From Streptomyces sp. NBC_00448 (GTDB lineage Bacteria > Actinomycetota > Actinomycetes > Streptomycetales > Streptomycetaceae), in contig NZ_CP107913.1 of assembly GCF_036014115.1 (NCBI RefSeq), forward strand, positions 1,550,001-1,614,000: a DNA stretch of 64,000 bases, written 5' to 3'. This document shows positions 31,362 to 40,917 of the stretch, in pieces (position 1 is the first letter of the stretch; every line of letters begins with the position of its first letter). The notes under the pieces were generated by a model, which saw only the letters and a program-made list of their open reading frames with translations, made no database searches and was not told where the DNA came from. A program made the position numbers and the translations under genes.

Positions 31362-33011
31362 GTGACAGACGGGTTCGACTTCAGCCCGGGAGCGCAGGTC
31401 CCGCTCCTGGGTACCGACGGCGAGACGGCGGCGACACAGGCGCTCGCCTCGGCCGCGTACCGGGACTCCACGATGGAGGACCTGATCAGCATCAGTGACG
31501 GCGCCAAGGTGACGCCGCCCCGGCTGTCGCTGTTCGAGCCGAACCTCGGCGAGGCGTTCGCCCGGGCGGTGCAGGTCCGGATGCTGGGCGCGGCCCGCGG
31601 CGAACTCGTGCAGTCCTTCGGCATCGAGCCGCAGACCGTCGTCGAGCACTGCCTGGCGGCCACCCGGATCAGGCAGGAGCGCGACAACCGGCTGAGCGTC
31701 GTGATGGGGGTGTGCGGGCTGCTGTTCCTGCCGGGCACCTTGCTGTGGCTCGGCGCCTTCCAGCTCCGCCGCTCGCTGACCGGCCTGAAGGAGAAGGGCA
31801 ACAAGGCGGGCGTGCTGGGCGGGGCGGTGCTCGCGGTCGCGGCCGTGCTGGCGGTCCTGCTGGCGATCCGGCCGCCGTTCAGCGGGTTCTGGGCGCTGTA
31901 CTTCCGCGTGGTGATGATCGTGCCGGTGATCGGCTGGTTCCTCGCCCGCCGGATCTGCGAGCGCACCGCCAAGGACCTGCGCGACCGGTGGGGCGAGCTG
32001 GCCGGCGGCTCCGGGGTCGGCGCGAAGATCCCCGAGGCGGTGCCGCGCAACCCCAACCAGCTGCGTGCCGAAAGCCTCCGGCAGAGCCTGGCGAAGCTCG
32101 CCGCCGAGCAGAGCAGCAACGTCGTCTTCTACGCGGGCCCGCGCGGGATACTCGGCATGGGCAGCCGCTGGGGCAGCTGGCAGATGGCCGAGGAGCTGGT
32201 GCCGCGCGAGGACATGAAGGAGATCAACCCGTTCCGCAGCTGGGATGTGATCCGGGCGATCCACGACCGGCTGCGGATGCTGGAGCGCGGCCCCCTGCAC
32301 ACCGGCGGCTTCCCCAAGCCGTCGATACGGCACTGGGTGGTGGCCCCCATCAGCGAGGGAGCCGGCAGCATCTCCCGCCCCACCGGGACCGAGGTCGAGG
32401 CGTACACCGTCAAGGACTTCGAGATCCAGCGGATCTGCAACACCCAGCAGTTCGGCAAGGGCAACCGGCACTACCTGGGCATCCAGTTCGTGCTGTGGGA
32501 CGGCAACCTCGTGATCACCCTCATGGTCACCGTGACCGTCCTCGCGCAGACCCTCCGCGTCGAGGTCACCGGATACGCGCTCGGCCCGATCAAGGGCCTG
32601 TTCACCTCCAAGCCGTCCGCGCCGACCAAGACGGTCAGCAAGTCCGTGAAGTTCTGGGAGACCAGGACCGTCTCGCTGCCGGTCGTCAATCCGTCCGAGG
32701 TGGTCCGCCTCACCGCCCGCGCGCCGCTGACCCGGTTCCCGTCGATCCTCGACCACCTCGGCGGCTCCCTCAAGCTCCCCGAGCCGTTCGGCCTGCGCCA
32801 CACCTGGGCCGACAAGCCCTGGCAGCACCGCTTCATGGCCGACGACGCGCTCCGCGCCGCCACCCCCGTCCTCCGCGCGGTGCACGCCGCCGCGATCCAG
32901 GTGATGGACGAGAACGGTGTCGACATCACCCAGTTCACCAGCCGCTCCATGGCGCTCGGCGGCATGGTCCAGGGCGTCGAGCCCAAGAAGGCCGACGCCT
33001 ACGACGCGTAG
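31362..33011 (+). CDS. Conserved actinomycete membrane protein
   Basis: I do not recognise a functional family. The 549-residue protein has a soluble N terminus (about 105 residues) and a membrane region near 110-205 with three hydrophobic stretches (VVMGVCGLLFLPGTLLWLGAF, about 112-132; AVLAVAAVLAVLLAI; VVMIVPVIGWFLA). A large soluble C-terminal part of about 340 residues follows, including a LVITLMVTVTVLAQTL strand-rich stretch. GTG 31362 has only a G-rich upstream region; an in-frame GTG at 31350 is equally possible. It lies 114 bp downstream of EF-G2 and may share its promoter. Confidence 0.85.
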   Translation: MTDGFDFSPGAQVPLLGTDGETAATQALASAAYRDSTMEDLISISDGAKVTPPRLSLFEPNLGEAFARAVQVRMLGAARGELVQSFGIEPQTVVEHCLAATRIRQERDNRLSVVMGVCGLLFLPGTLLWLGAFQLRRSLTGLKEKGNKAGVLGGAVLAVAAVLAVLLAIRPPFSGFWALYFRVVMIVPVIGWFLARRICERTAKDLRDRWGELAGGSGVGAKIPEAVPRNPNQLRAESLRQSLAKLAAEQSSNVVFYAGPRGILGMGSRWGSWQMAEELVPREDMKEINPFRSWDVIRAIHDRLRMLERGPLHTGGFPKPSIRHWVVAPISEGAGSISRPTGTEVEAYTVKDFEIQRICNTQQFGKGNRHYLGIQFVLWDGNLVITLMVTVTVLAQTLRVEVTGYALGPIKGLFTSKPSAPTKTVSKSVKFWETRTVSLPVVNPSEVVRLTARAPLTRFPSILDHLGGSLKLPEPFGLRHTWADKPWQHRFMADDALRAATPVLRAVHAAAIQVMDENGVDITQFTSRSMALGGMVQGVEPKKADAYDA

Positions 33012-33200
33012 GGCGGTGCCTCGGGTCTTGTGCGGCTCTCTTCGCGGAGGGAGCCGCACGTGCTCAGGGGCGCGTGGGGGCACTGCCCCTGGCTCCGCCG
33101 GGGGCACCCGCACCCGGGCGAAGCTCGGGGGGAGAACCGCGCGAGCAACCCACCACCGGCAGGTGGTCCCTCAACCGGCAGGACCCACCACCCCGGAGGG
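33012..33200. repeat. Dispersed intergenic repeat, copy 5 (most complete)
   Basis: Between convergent genes. It contains TGCGGCTCTCTTCGCGGAGG with the foldable partner GGGAGCCGCA, then GGAGAACCGCGCGAGCAACC, CCACCACCGGCAGGTGGTCC, and finally CCACCACCCCGGAGGG touching the HIT stop codon. The modules align in order with copies 1, 3 and 4. The first arm pair can form a stable hairpin, so it may be a terminator for the membrane-protein gene. Confidence 0.55.
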
Positions 33201-33758
33201 TCAGTTCGGCCAGGCGTCCGCGAGCAACTTACGGGTGTCGGCCAGAAGCTGCGGCAGCACCTTCGTATTGCCGACCACCGGCATGAAGTTGACGTCCCCG
33301 CCCCAGCGGGGCACCACGTGCTGGTGCAGGTGCGCCGCGATCCCGGCCCCGGCCACATCCCCCTGGTTCATCCCGATGTTGAACCCCTGCGCCCCGGACG
33401 CGGCCCGCAGCGCGGTCATCGCCTGCTTCGTGAGCAGCGCGACCTCCGCCGTCTCGCCGTCGTCGAGGTCCGTGTAGTCCGCGACGTGCCGGTAGGGCAC
33501 GAGCATGAGGTGCCCGCTGTTGTACGGGTACAGGTTGAGCACGGCGTACGCCCGCTCCCCGCGCGCGATGACCAGCCCGTCCTCGTCCGACTTCGACGGG
33601 ATCGCGCAGAAGGGACACCCGTCACCCGCGCCGGGCCCGGTCGGCTTGTTCTCGCCCTGGATGTACGCCATCCGGTGCGGGGTCCACAGCCGCTGGAACG
33701 CGTCCGGACCCCCCGCCCCACCCCGCTGCTCCGGCTCACTCGTCATGCCGATCAGCAT
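33201..33758 (-). CDS. HIT family hydrolase/phosphorylase
   Basis: Histidine-triad nucleotide-binding protein. The 185-residue protein has the catalytic HLHQHVVPRWGGD triad near 140-152, an N-terminal segment FQRLWTPHRMAYIQGENKP and a GCPFC zinc-type pair, as in Ap4A phosphorylase-like actinobacterial proteins. I chose ATG 33758, with a GGGGGG stretch upstream; ATG 33746 (MTSEPEQ) is possible. Its start abuts that of the divergent potassium channel gene region (CATATG). Nucleotide substrate is not determinable here. Confidence 0.92.
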   Translation of the reverse strand: MLIGMTSEPEQRGGAGGPDAFQRLWTPHRMAYIQGENKPTGPGAGDGCPFCAIPSKSDEDGLVIARGERAYAVLNLYPYNSGHLMLVPYRHVADYTDLDDGETAEVALLTKQAMTALRAASGAQGFNIGMNQGDVAGAGIAAHLHQHVVPRWGGDVNFMPVVGNTKVLPQLLADTRKLLADAWPN

Positions 33759-33824
33759 ATGGCCAACCCCCCGTCCCGCGTGTCGCCGGGGCCGTCGCCG
33801 ACCGAGGCCCGCGATCCTGGCCGG

Positions 33825-34484
33825 ATGGCCGACGACCCCCGCCTCGCCCGGTGGAAGACCCGCAGCGAACGGCCCCTGTTCGCCGTGTCGCTGCTCTTCC
33901 TGACCGCGTACGCCGTGCACGTGCTGGCCCGCGGGATGCCCTCCGCCGGGCACGACGCGTGCCTGGCGGTGGTGTACGGCGCCTGGGCGGTGTTCCTCGT
34001 CGACTACCTGGTGCGGTGGCGGCTGGGCCCGCGGCGCTCGCTCCTCGCGCACGTGCGCCACCACCCGCTCGACACGGTCGTGCTGGTGCTGCCGCTGCTG
34101 CGCCCGCTGCGCTTCGTCAGCATGTACCAGGCGGTCCAGCGGCGCCGCGACGAGCCGCGGCTGAGCCTGTACGGGCGGGTGATCGCGTACGCCGGGCTCT
34201 CCGCGGTGCTGCTCGGTTTCGCGGCCGCGCTGGCGGTCTACCAGGTGGAGCGGGACGCGCCGGGCGCGACGATCCGCACGTTCGGCGACTCGGTGTGGTG
34301 GATGTGCTCCACGATCACCACGGTCGGCTACGGCGACACCACCCCGGTCACGCCGGCCGGCCGCACCATCGCGGTCGGGCTGATGGTGTGCGGCATGGCG
34401 CTGCTGGGCGCGGTGACCGGCGCGTTCTCGTCGTGGCTGTTCCAGGTCTTCGCCCGCGAGGGCGAGAAGCCCCCGCTCCGCTGA
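33825..34484 (+). CDS. Potassium channel family protein
   Basis: The 219-residue protein has four N-terminal hydrophobic segments with a basic stretch (VRWRLGPRRS, LRPLRFVSMYQAVQRRR) like a reduced voltage-sensor domain. The pore follows: WWMCSTITTVGYGDTTPVT with the TVGYGD potassium selectivity filter, and a final membrane helix. No RCK or cyclic-nucleotide domain follows. ATG 33825 begins ADDPRLARWK; in-frame starts at 33780 (GTG) and 33759 (ATG) would lengthen the N terminus but reach into the divergent HIT promoter. Confidence 0.88.
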   Translation: MADDPRLARWKTRSERPLFAVSLLFLTAYAVHVLARGMPSAGHDACLAVVYGAWAVFLVDYLVRWRLGPRRSLLAHVRHHPLDTVVLVLPLLRPLRFVSMYQAVQRRRDEPRLSLYGRVIAYAGLSAVLLGFAAALAVYQVERDAPGATIRTFGDSVWWMCSTITTVGYGDTTPVTPAGRTIAVGLMVCGMALLGAVTGAFSSWLFQVFAREGEKPPLR

Positions 34485-34508
34485 GGTACGGCGGAACGGG
34501 GGCTTCTC
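34464..34508. terminator. Bidirectional terminator between channel gene and thrS
   Basis: GAGAAGCCCCCG (34464-34475) and CGGGGGCTTCTC (34497-34508) form a perfect 12-bp stem, extended inward by CCGC/GCGG pairing. The left arm lies within the last codons of the channel gene, and thrS ends 19 bp beyond the right arm. The position suits termination of both convergent transcripts. Confidence 0.75.
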
Positions 34509-34526
34509 GCGTGCGCGGGGACCGGC

Positions 34527-36509
34527 TCAGACCTGCACGCGGCGCTCCACCACGTCCACGAGCTTCGCCAGCGCCTCGTCGCGCGGGACGTTGTTCTCCT
34601 GCGAGCCGTCGCGGTAGCGGAAGGACACCGTGCCGTGCGACATGTCGTCGTCACCGACGATGATCATGAACGGCGGCTTCTGCCGCTGCCAGGTCCTGAT
34701 CTTCTTCTGCATCCGGTCCGAGGAGGCGTCGACCTCGACCCGCAGGCCCTTGCGCTTGGCCTCGTCCGCGAACTCCTGGAGGTAGGGCACGTGGGCGTCG
34801 CCGACCGGGATGCCGACCGCCTGCACGGGGGCGAGCCAGGCCGGGAAGGCGCCCGCGTAGTGCTCCAGCAGCACCGCGAAGAACCGCTCGATGGAGCCGA
34901 AGAGCGCCCGGTGGATCATCACCGGCTGCTGCCGGGTGCCGTCGGCCGCGGTGTACTCCAGCTTGAAGCGGGCCGGCTGCTGGAAGTCGACCTGGATCGT
35001 GGACATCTGCCAGGTCCGGCCGATCGCGTCACGCGCCTGGACCGAGATCTTCGGGCCGTAGAAGGCGGCGCCGCCCGGGTCCATCACCAGTTCCAGGCCC
35101 TGCTTCTCGGCGGCCTGCCGCAACTGCTCGGTGGCCTCGGCCCATTCGTGGTCCTCGCCGATGAACTTGTCGCCCTCGCCGCGGGTGGACAGCTCCAGGT
35201 AGAAGTCGCTGAGGCCGTAGTCCCGCAGCAGGTTCAGCACGAAGGTGAGCAGGGAGTCCAGCTCGTCGGGCACCTGCTCCTTCGTGCAGTAGATGTGCGA
35301 GTCGTCCTGGGTGAAGCCGCGGGCCCGGGTCAGGCCGTGCACGACGCCCGACTTCTCGTACCGGTACACCGTGCCGAACTCGAACAACCGCAAGGGCAGT
35401 TCGCGGTAGGAGCGGCCGCGGGCGTCGAAGATCAGGTTGTGCATCGGGCAGTTCATGGCCTTGAGGTAGTAGTCCTGCCCCTCGAACTCCATGGGGGGGA
35501 ACATGCCCTCGGCGTAGTGCGGCAGGTGGCCGGAGGTCTCGTAGAGCTTCGCCTTGGTGATGTGCGGGGTGTTGACGAACTCGTACCCCGCCTCCTCGTG
35601 GCGCCTGCGGGAGTACTCCTCCATCTCCTTGCGGATCACCCCGCCCTTGGGGTGGAAGACGGCGAGGCCCGAGCCCAGCTCGTCGGGGAAGGAGAAGAGG
35701 TCGAGTTCGGCGCCGAGCTTGCGGTGGTCGCGCTTCTCCGCCTCGGCGAGGAAGTCCAGGTGGGCCTTGAGCTCGTCCTTGGTGGGCCACGCGGTGCCGT
35801 AGATCCGCTGGAGCTGCGGGTTCTTCTCGCTGCCGCGCCAGTACGCGGCGGCGTTGCGCATCAGCTTGAAGGCCGGGATGGCGCGGGTGGTGGGCAGGTG
35901 CGGGCCGCGGCACAGGTCCTTCCAGCACAGCTCGCCGGTCTTCGCGTCGAGGTTGTCGTAGATGGTCAGCTCGCCGCCGCCCACCTCGACGTCCGCGCCG
36001 TCCTCGGAGTTCGCCGCGGAGCCCTTGAGGCCGATCAGCTCCAGCTTGTACGGCTCGTCGGCCAGCTCCTCGCGGGCCGCGTCGTCGGTGATCGCGCGGC
36101 GGGAGAAGCGCTGGCCGCGCTTCTGGATCTCCTGCATCCGCTTCTCGATGGCCTTGAGGTCATCGGGGGTGAAGGGCTGCGGGACGTCGAAGTCGTAGTA
36201 GAAGCCGTCCTTGATCGGCGGGCCGATGCCGAGCTTGGCCAGCGGGAAGAGGTCCTGCACCGCCTGGGCCATCACGTGGGCGGTGGAGTGCCGCAGGATG
36301 TTCAGCCCGTCGGGGCTGGTGATCTCCACGGCCTCGACCTCGTCGCCGTCGGCGACCGGGTAGGCGAGGTCCTTGAGCGCGCCGCCGACGCGGGCGGCGA
36401 CCACGGCCCGCTCGCCCTCGAACAGATCCGCCGCGGTCGTGCCCGTCGTGACCACCCGCGCTTCCGGTTCGGCGGAATCGCGTTTGATGATCACACGGAG
36501 GTCTGACAC
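34527..36509 (-). CDS. thrS: Threonine--tRNA ligase
   Basis: Class II synthetase charging tRNA-Thr with editing of mischarged serine. The 660-residue protein has the N-terminal TGS domain, editing domain motif [11 protein letters not shown], catalytic core with zinc ligands ([21 protein letters not shown] motif 3) and anticodon-binding domain. GTG 36509 lies after GGAGCAG with suitable spacing. No T-box or leader peptide was found in the 170 bp upstream; instead there is an 18-bp tandem repeat. Confidence 0.97.
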   Translation of the reverse strand: MSDLRVIIKRDSAEPEARVVTTGTTAADLFEGERAVVAARVGGALKDLAYPVADGDEVEAVEITSPDGLNILRHSTAHVMAQAVQDLFPLAKLGIGPPIKDGFYYDFDVPQPFTPDDLKAIEKRMQEIQKRGQRFSRRAITDDAAREELADEPYKLELIGLKGSAANSEDGADVEVGGGELTIYDNLDAKTGELCWKDLCRGPHLPTTRAIPAFKLMRNAAAYWRGSEKNPQLQRIYGTAWPTKDELKAHLDFLAEAEKRDHRKLGAELDLFSFPDELGSGLAVFHPKGGVIRKEMEEYSRRRHEEAGYEFVNTPHITKAKLYETSGHLPHYAEGMFPPMEFEGQDYYLKAMNCPMHNLIFDARGRSYRELPLRLFEFGTVYRYEKSGVVHGLTRARGFTQDDSHIYCTKEQVPDELDSLLTFVLNLLRDYGLSDFYLELSTRGEGDKFIGEDHEWAEATEQLRQAAEKQGLELVMDPGGAAFYGPKISVQARDAIGRTWQMSTIQVDFQQPARFKLEYTAADGTRQQPVMIHRALFGSIERFFAVLLEHYAGAFPAWLAPVQAVGIPVGDAHVPYLQEFADEAKRKGLRVEVDASSDRMQKKIRTWQRQKPPFMIIVGDDDMSHGTVSFRYRDGSQENNVPRDEALAKLVDVVERRVQV

Positions 36510-36522
36510 CGGTCTGCTCCTG

Positions 36523-36558
36523 ACTTGAGGCTTACGAGCGACTTGAGGCTCACGAGCG
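36523..36558. repeat. Tandem 18-bp duplication in the thrS leader
   Basis: ACTTGAGGCTTACGAGCG (36523-36540) is followed at once by ACTTGAGGCTCACGAGCG, one mismatch apart. It starts 14 bp upstream of the thrS start codon, so it would lie in the leader or promoter. A second direct repeat (CGGGAGCTGTGCGCGGG at 36630 and 36668) lies further upstream. Function unknown; replication slippage is a simple explanation. Confidence 0.5.
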
Positions 36559-36687
36559 CGGGCGGGTCGTCTTCCGCCGCTGCGCTGAATCGTACCGAGC
36601 CGGGGCGGGCGATCGCGAAGCCGCGGGGTCGGGAGCTGTGCGCGGGGGCAGGAACCGCGCGCGGAGCCGGGAGCTGTGCGCGGGCCG

Positions 36688-37251
36688 CTACCCGCGGGCC
36701 GCCTGCCGTGCGCGCAGGACCTCGGCGGTGCGCTCGTACCACTCGCGGTTGCCGCGCTCGAAGGCGAGACCGCGCAGGCAGGTGAGGTAGGGGCCGATCC
36801 GGGCGCCGTGCCGCAGGTACTCCTCTTCGGTGGCGTCGCCGCGCATCCGGCGCAGCAGCCCGTCGAACAGCTCGATTCGGGCCTGTGCGAAGGCGATCCG
36901 CTCGGCGAGGCGGGCGGTGAGGACGTCGGCGTCGACGTGGTCGGCGGCCTGCACCTTGACCATGAGGTCGTCGCGGATCAGGGACGGCTTGCCGGTGGTG
37001 GCGGCGAAGCGTTCCAACTCGGCGAGACCGAGGTCGGTGACCTCGTAGACGCGTTTGTCGGGGCGGCCCTCCTGCACCACCTTGCGGCCGGTGACCAGGC
37101 CGGCCCGCTCCAGCTTGGGCAGTTCCGCGTAGAGCTGCTGCGGGGCGGCCTGCCAGAAGTTGGCCACGCCCAGGTCGAACGCCTTCGCGAGCTGGTACCC
37201 GCTCAGCTCCTCGTCGAGCAGCGCCGCGAGAACGGCGTGGCGCAGCGCCAT
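36688..37251 (-). CDS. PadR family transcriptional regulator
   Basis: The 187-residue protein has the PadR N-terminal winged helix ([52 protein letters not shown]). A C-terminal dimerisation helix region with many Arg and Glu residues follows. PadR proteins usually repress divergent genes and respond to small molecules. It diverges from the NTF2-like gene at 37403. The region between them contains clustered TGAGTA/TACTCA repeats (37347-37382), the probable operator. The effector is unknown. Confidence 0.92.
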   Translation of the reverse strand: MALRHAVLAALLDEELSGYQLAKAFDLGVANFWQAAPQQLYAELPKLERAGLVTGRKVVQEGRPDKRVYEVTDLGLAELERFAATTGKPSLIRDDLMVKVQAADHVDADVLTARLAERIAFAQARIELFDGLLRRMRGDATEEEYLRHGARIGPYLTCLRGLAFERGNREWYERTAEVLRARQAARG

Positions 37252-37346
37252 CCGGTCGGCCTCCTCCCCGGTCGCGGAGCGGGTCGGCCAGGGTTGTCCT
37301 CGGCCGCTCGGCGGGGTTGTCCCCGGGCCCGCATCCGTGCATCATC

Positions 37347-37382
37347 ATACTCAAGAAACTGAGTACTCACATCGTTGAGTAT
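37347..37382. promoter_or_regulatory. Probable PadR operator cluster
   Basis: ATACTCAA (37347-37354) and TTGAGTAT (37375-37382) are inverted arms flanking a perfect central palindrome TGAGTACTCA (37360-37369). All share the TGAGTA element, giving four half-sites in 36 bp. They lie between the divergent padR-like gene and the NTF2-like gene, ending 20 bp before the latter's start. The AT-rich sequence stands out in GC-rich surroundings. Confidence 0.7.
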
Positions 37383-37402
37383 CGGAGGGGAGCGCTGCCG
37401 TC

Positions 37403-37840
37403 ATGACCGCGACCGAAACCGCCGTGGACCGTTTCCGCACCGCCGTCGAGCAGCGTGACCTCGGCGCGATGGAGGGGCTGTTCACGGAGGACATCCGCGT
37501 CTACAGCCCGGTGAAGTTCCGCCCCTTCGAGGGCCGGCCCCTGGTGCTCGGCCTGTTCAACGTCCTGCTGCGCACCTTCGAGGACTTCCGCTACGTCGGC
37601 CGGCTCGACGGCGCCGCCCAGACACTCGCCGACGGCGCCGAGACCCCCGCCGCGGTGCTGCTCTTCCGCGCCACCGTCAACGGCCGCGAGATCAACGGCA
37701 TCGACCTGATCCACCTCGATCCGGCCGGCCTCATCCGCGAGTTCACGGTCATGGTCCGCCCGCAGTCCGCGGTCCACACCCTCGGCGAAGCGGTCCTGGC
37801 CGGACTGGTCGCGGACGGCCTGGCCCCGGCGCAGCCCTAG
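37403..37840 (+). CDS. NTF2/SnoaL-like domain protein
   Basis: The 145-residue protein has the cone-shaped NTF2-like fold pattern: an N-terminal helix with AVEQRDLGAMEGLFTEDI, then VKFRPFEGRP, and a C-terminal IDLIHLDPAGLIREFTVMV strand pair. Such proteins may be small hydrolases, isomerases or binding proteins. A GGAGGGGAG site lies about ten bases before ATG 37403. It diverges from the PadR regulator and is probably its target, perhaps handling a phenolic or other toxic compound; the substrate is not evident. Confidence 0.85.
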   Translation: MTATETAVDRFRTAVEQRDLGAMEGLFTEDIRVYSPVKFRPFEGRPLVLGLFNVLLRTFEDFRYVGRLDGAAQTLADGAETPAAVLLFRATVNGREINGIDLIHLDPAGLIREFTVMVRPQSAVHTLGEAVLAGLVADGLAPAQP

Positions 37841-37985
37841 GGCCCGCCGCCGCGCCCTACTGCTTCCCGTCCACCGCCCGCCGTACCGTCGCCATGGGCG
37901 CCACCGCCCGGACGGTGGTGGGCGGGTGAGGTGTCACCGTGTCACCCGCCCACCGTGCCGACCCGGTCCGCGCGCGTCACATGGC

Positions 37986-39794
37986 TCAGCCGAGCGGGAG
38001 TTCCAGGCTGGCTTCCTCTCCCTTCGGCGAGCTGATCGTGGTGGTGCTGCCGTCCTCGCCGGCGAAGGAGTACAGCTTGTCGCGGCTGTTGACGACCAGG
38101 ACGAGCCGGTGGCGGTCCGGCAGGTCGTAGGCGGCGGGCTGGAGTTGCCAGCTGACCGAGCGGTCCAGGTTGGGGGTCAAGTCGCTGACGGTGTACGGCT
38201 CGTGGGTGATGATCCGGGCCGTGCCGTCCGGGGCGGCGTCGAACAGGTAGGCCACCATGGTGGTGGCGTCCGAGGTGCTGCGTACGGTGAACCGCACGGC
38301 CGCGGTGCCCCGGATGCGCCGGGCCACACCGTCCTGGCCGGCGAGCGGCTCGGTCGCCCAGACCAGCAGCTGCGACCTTTCGAACTTCGCCGGGTCGTAG
38401 ATCTTGGGGTTGCCGAACCACTCCTGCTGCCCGGTCTGCAGGATGGCGCCCATCGCGGTGGCGGAGGTCAACTCGCCGGCGGTGAAGTCCCGGGCCCATC
38501 CGTCGGTCGGCGTCTCGGCCAGCGCGCCGTCGCCGTTGCCGCGGGTGGCCGTGAGATACCAGATCTCGCTGCCGGTGGTGACGTCGTCCCACACCGGACG
38601 CTGTTCACGGTGCGCCGGAACGGTGATCAGGTGGGTGCCGCCGGGGATCGGGATGGTCCGGTAGGTGAACATGACCTGGTTGTCCACCTCCGCCCACGTC
38701 GGCACGTCGTTGTCGGCGTCGAGCAGGTAGTGGTCCAGCCAGTCGTAGGCTTCCCGCATCGGGACGCGCAGGCCGGGGAACGGCAGACCGGTCAACAGCC
38801 CGGCGAGGCCGGGACCTTCGGGCGCGCCGTGGTCGCCGATCCACATGTTCAGCCGCTTCGGCACGGTGAGCTGCGTGAACGTCTCGATCACCTGGCCGGC
38901 CGGGAAGAGGCTCTCGTGCCAGGTGTTCGAGAAGAAGGTCGGGGTGCCCCGCTCGTTGGTGAGGCGCACATACGCTTCCGGGGAGCGTTCCGTGCCCCAG
39001 GCCACCACGTCATCGAGGTGGTGGCCGCCCAGGAAGTCGGTGAGGACCTGCCGGGTCTCCTCGTCGAACTTCTCCTCCATCGGGCCGCCGGTGAAGTCGA
39101 TCAGCGCCTGGGCGGCGGCGAGATGACGGGTGTGGTGGTGGTACAGGCTGGTGGCCAGGTTGCCCCAGGTACTCAGCGCGACGACCACGGAGACCCGGTC
39201 GTCCGGGTCGTGCGCGGCGATGAGCTGGCTGATCCCGGAACCGTAGGACTCGCCGAGAAGGCCGATCTTGCTCGGGTTGAAGTGCTCCTGCGCGTAGTCG
39301 ATCACCGTCGACCCGTCGGCCCAGTCCTTGGGCCCGGCGACATCGACGGTGCCCTCGGACGTGGACGGCAGCGCCGGGTCGCCGATTCCTCGCGGGGTGT
39401 AGGCCAGCACGTGGTAGCCGCGGTGCGCCAGCGTGAGGTAGGCGTACAGGAAGGGCAGCCAGCCGTACGGGCTCCAGCCGGCGGGCACGATCACGACGGG
39501 GTGGGGCGTCGGGTCGCTGAGTTCGATGGAGAAGGCCGACAGGCGGACTCCGTCCGACGCGACGATGCGCGGGAAGCCGATGGAGGCGCGCCGCCGGACG
39601 GCGTTCGCCAGCTCCGCCAGTTCCGGTGGGAGCGCGCCCCCGGGGCTGCCCTGGAGTGCGGCGACCAGGGCGTTGGCCAGATCGATGACGGAGGGGGTGA
39701 AGGTGAGTCCGGAGTCCCAGACACCGTTGGTGGCGATGTCGGTGAGCGTTGCGTCGGTGATCGACGCGATCGGTTCTCCGCCGGCAGCAGTCAT
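37986..39794 (-). CDS. CocE/NonD-type alpha/beta hydrolase (X-Pro dipeptidyl-peptidase-like)
   Basis: The 602-residue protein has an alpha/beta-hydrolase core with nucleophile elbow LLGESYGSGIS (Ser about 206) preceded by HRGYHVLAYTPRGIGDPA. A C-terminal jelly-roll (X-Pro dipeptidyl-peptidase C-terminal-like) region follows, with RIRGTAAVRFTVRS and HRLVLVVNSRDKLYS. No signal peptide is seen, so it is probably cytosolic. ATG 39794 lies after AAGGTGG. It is monocistronic. Substrates in this family include esters, beta-lactams and proline peptides; none can be chosen from sequence. Confidence 0.88.
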   Translation of the reverse strand: MTAAGGEPIASITDATLTDIATNGVWDSGLTFTPSVIDLANALVAALQGSPGGALPPELAELANAVRRRASIGFPRIVASDGVRLSAFSIELSDPTPHPVVIVPAGWSPYGWLPFLYAYLTLAHRGYHVLAYTPRGIGDPALPSTSEGTVDVAGPKDWADGSTVIDYAQEHFNPSKIGLLGESYGSGISQLIAAHDPDDRVSVVVALSTWGNLATSLYHHHTRHLAAAQALIDFTGGPMEEKFDEETRQVLTDFLGGHHLDDVVAWGTERSPEAYVRLTNERGTPTFFSNTWHESLFPAGQVIETFTQLTVPKRLNMWIGDHGAPEGPGLAGLLTGLPFPGLRVPMREAYDWLDHYLLDADNDVPTWAEVDNQVMFTYRTIPIPGGTHLITVPAHREQRPVWDDVTTGSEIWYLTATRGNGDGALAETPTDGWARDFTAGELTSATAMGAILQTGQQEWFGNPKIYDPAKFERSQLLVWATEPLAGQDGVARRIRGTAAVRFTVRSTSDATTMVAYLFDAAPDGTARIITHEPYTVSDLTPNLDRSVSWQLQPAAYDLPDRHRLVLVVNSRDKLYSFAGEDGSTTTISSPKGEEASLELPLG

Positions 39795-40128
39795 ACGATC
39801 CACCTTTTCCATGACGGACGCGAAGCCCCGAGGAACGGGCGCTCGCGGAAGTGACGCGGGAGCTTGCCGCTCCGGCGGGCACGGCCGGACGGCCACCGCC
39901 CAGCACCATGGTCAGCGGAAGACGGAGAGAGACCGTCGCGTCACCAGGATGTTCACTGCATGGAGTTAAGGCGCCGCTCCAAACCCGGCCGGCACCGGTG
40001 GCGAGCAGATCCAGCCAACCGGGCCCGACCGCAAGACGCTGGAGGTCACCGCCGAAGTCCCTTGCACCCAGGGGTGTTGGCGTGCTCGCACGAGAAGGGC
40101 TGCGGCGCCCTCGGCTTCGCCCCTCCGG
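39795..40128. other. Intergenic region, no gene seen
   Basis: These 334 bp lie between the hydrolase start and the acetyltransferase stop. Open frames here have no ribosome site or family resemblance. Base composition drops in places (GATGTTCACTGCATGGAGTT), consistent with a promoter for the hydrolase gene, but no clear promoter or hairpin was identified. Confidence 0.5.
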
Positions 40129-40818
40129 TCAGCTCCGCACCTCCGGCACCGCGGCCAAGCGGCTGCGGGTCCGGACGCCGGCACCCGCGCGGGCGGTGGC
40201 GGCGGCGAGGCGGCGTTCGAGGTGGGCGCGGCGCTCGGGCCACTCGTCGGCGGTGATGGAGAAGATCGCGGAGTCGCGCAGCCGCCCGTCCTCACCGGGC
40301 GCCCAGGACCGGGACCAGTTGCGGAGCACGCCCTCGAAGGTGGCGCCGACGGACTCGATGGCGGCGCGCGAACGGAGGTTGCGGGCATCGGTCTTGAGGT
40401 CGACCCGGCCGACCTGCCAGGTCTCGAAGGCGTGCCGGAAGAGCAGGTACTTCGCCTCGGTGTTGACGCCGGTGCCCTGCGCGGAGCTCGCCAGCCAGGT
40501 GAAGCCGACCTCGATCGCGGAGAGCCGGTCGGGGGTGAGCGCGAAGCGCGGCTCCCAGAAGGAAGTGGCGCCGACCGCCCGCCCGGAGGACCTGAGCACC
40601 TGGGCGTACGGCGCGAGCCGACCGGACGCTGCACGCCCGAGTTGCTCGTCGACGTAGCGCCCGACCTCCTCGGCCCGGGGCACCCACGTGAAGCCGTACG
40701 ACCCGCGGTCCTCCTCGGCGGCCGCGGCCAGCTCCGGCACGTGCCGGTGCTCCAACGGCTCCAGCCGCACCAACTCGCCCTCCAGCACCGGCCCGTCCAA
40801 CGTGAAGCCCACGGCCAC
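40129..40818 (-). CDS. GNAT family N-acetyltransferase (RimJ/RimL-like)
   Basis: The 229-residue protein resembles RimJ/RimL-type GNATs: [20 protein letters not shown] start, [20 protein letters not shown], the acetyl-CoA region [19 protein letters not shown] and [20 protein letters not shown] with its typical asparagine. The C-terminal stretch after [13 protein letters not shown] is Ala/Arg-rich and probably disordered. Several adjacent GTG codons (40821, 40818, 40812) follow AGGGGG; I chose 40818. Likely acceptors are protein N termini or amino compounds. Confidence 0.88.
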   Translation of the reverse strand: MAVGFTLDGPVLEGELVRLEPLEHRHVPELAAAAEEDRGSYGFTWVPRAEEVGRYVDEQLGRAASGRLAPYAQVLRSSGRAVGATSFWEPRFALTPDRLSAIEVGFTWLASSAQGTGVNTEAKYLLFRHAFETWQVGRVDLKTDARNLRSRAAIESVGATFEGVLRNWSRSWAPGEDGRLRDSAIFSITADEWPERRAHLERRLAAATARAGAGVRTRSRLAAVPEVRS

Positions 40819-40917
40819 CACCCACCCCCTCGTCCCGCCGCCGCCCGTACGGCGCGCACCGCGCATCGTGCCAGGTCCGCGGCGCGCTGTCGTACGAATT
40901 ATCCGCGGCGGCACGGC

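Noticed and set aside
33759..33825. Longer start for the potassium channel at 33759
   Set aside because: It would abut the HIT start at CATATG, leaving no room for either ribosome site; the extension is Pro/Ser-rich with no conserved pattern.
36510..36687. T-box or leader-peptide attenuator for thrS
   Set aside because: No T-box consensus, specifier stem or threonine-rich leader ORF is visible; only short direct repeats.
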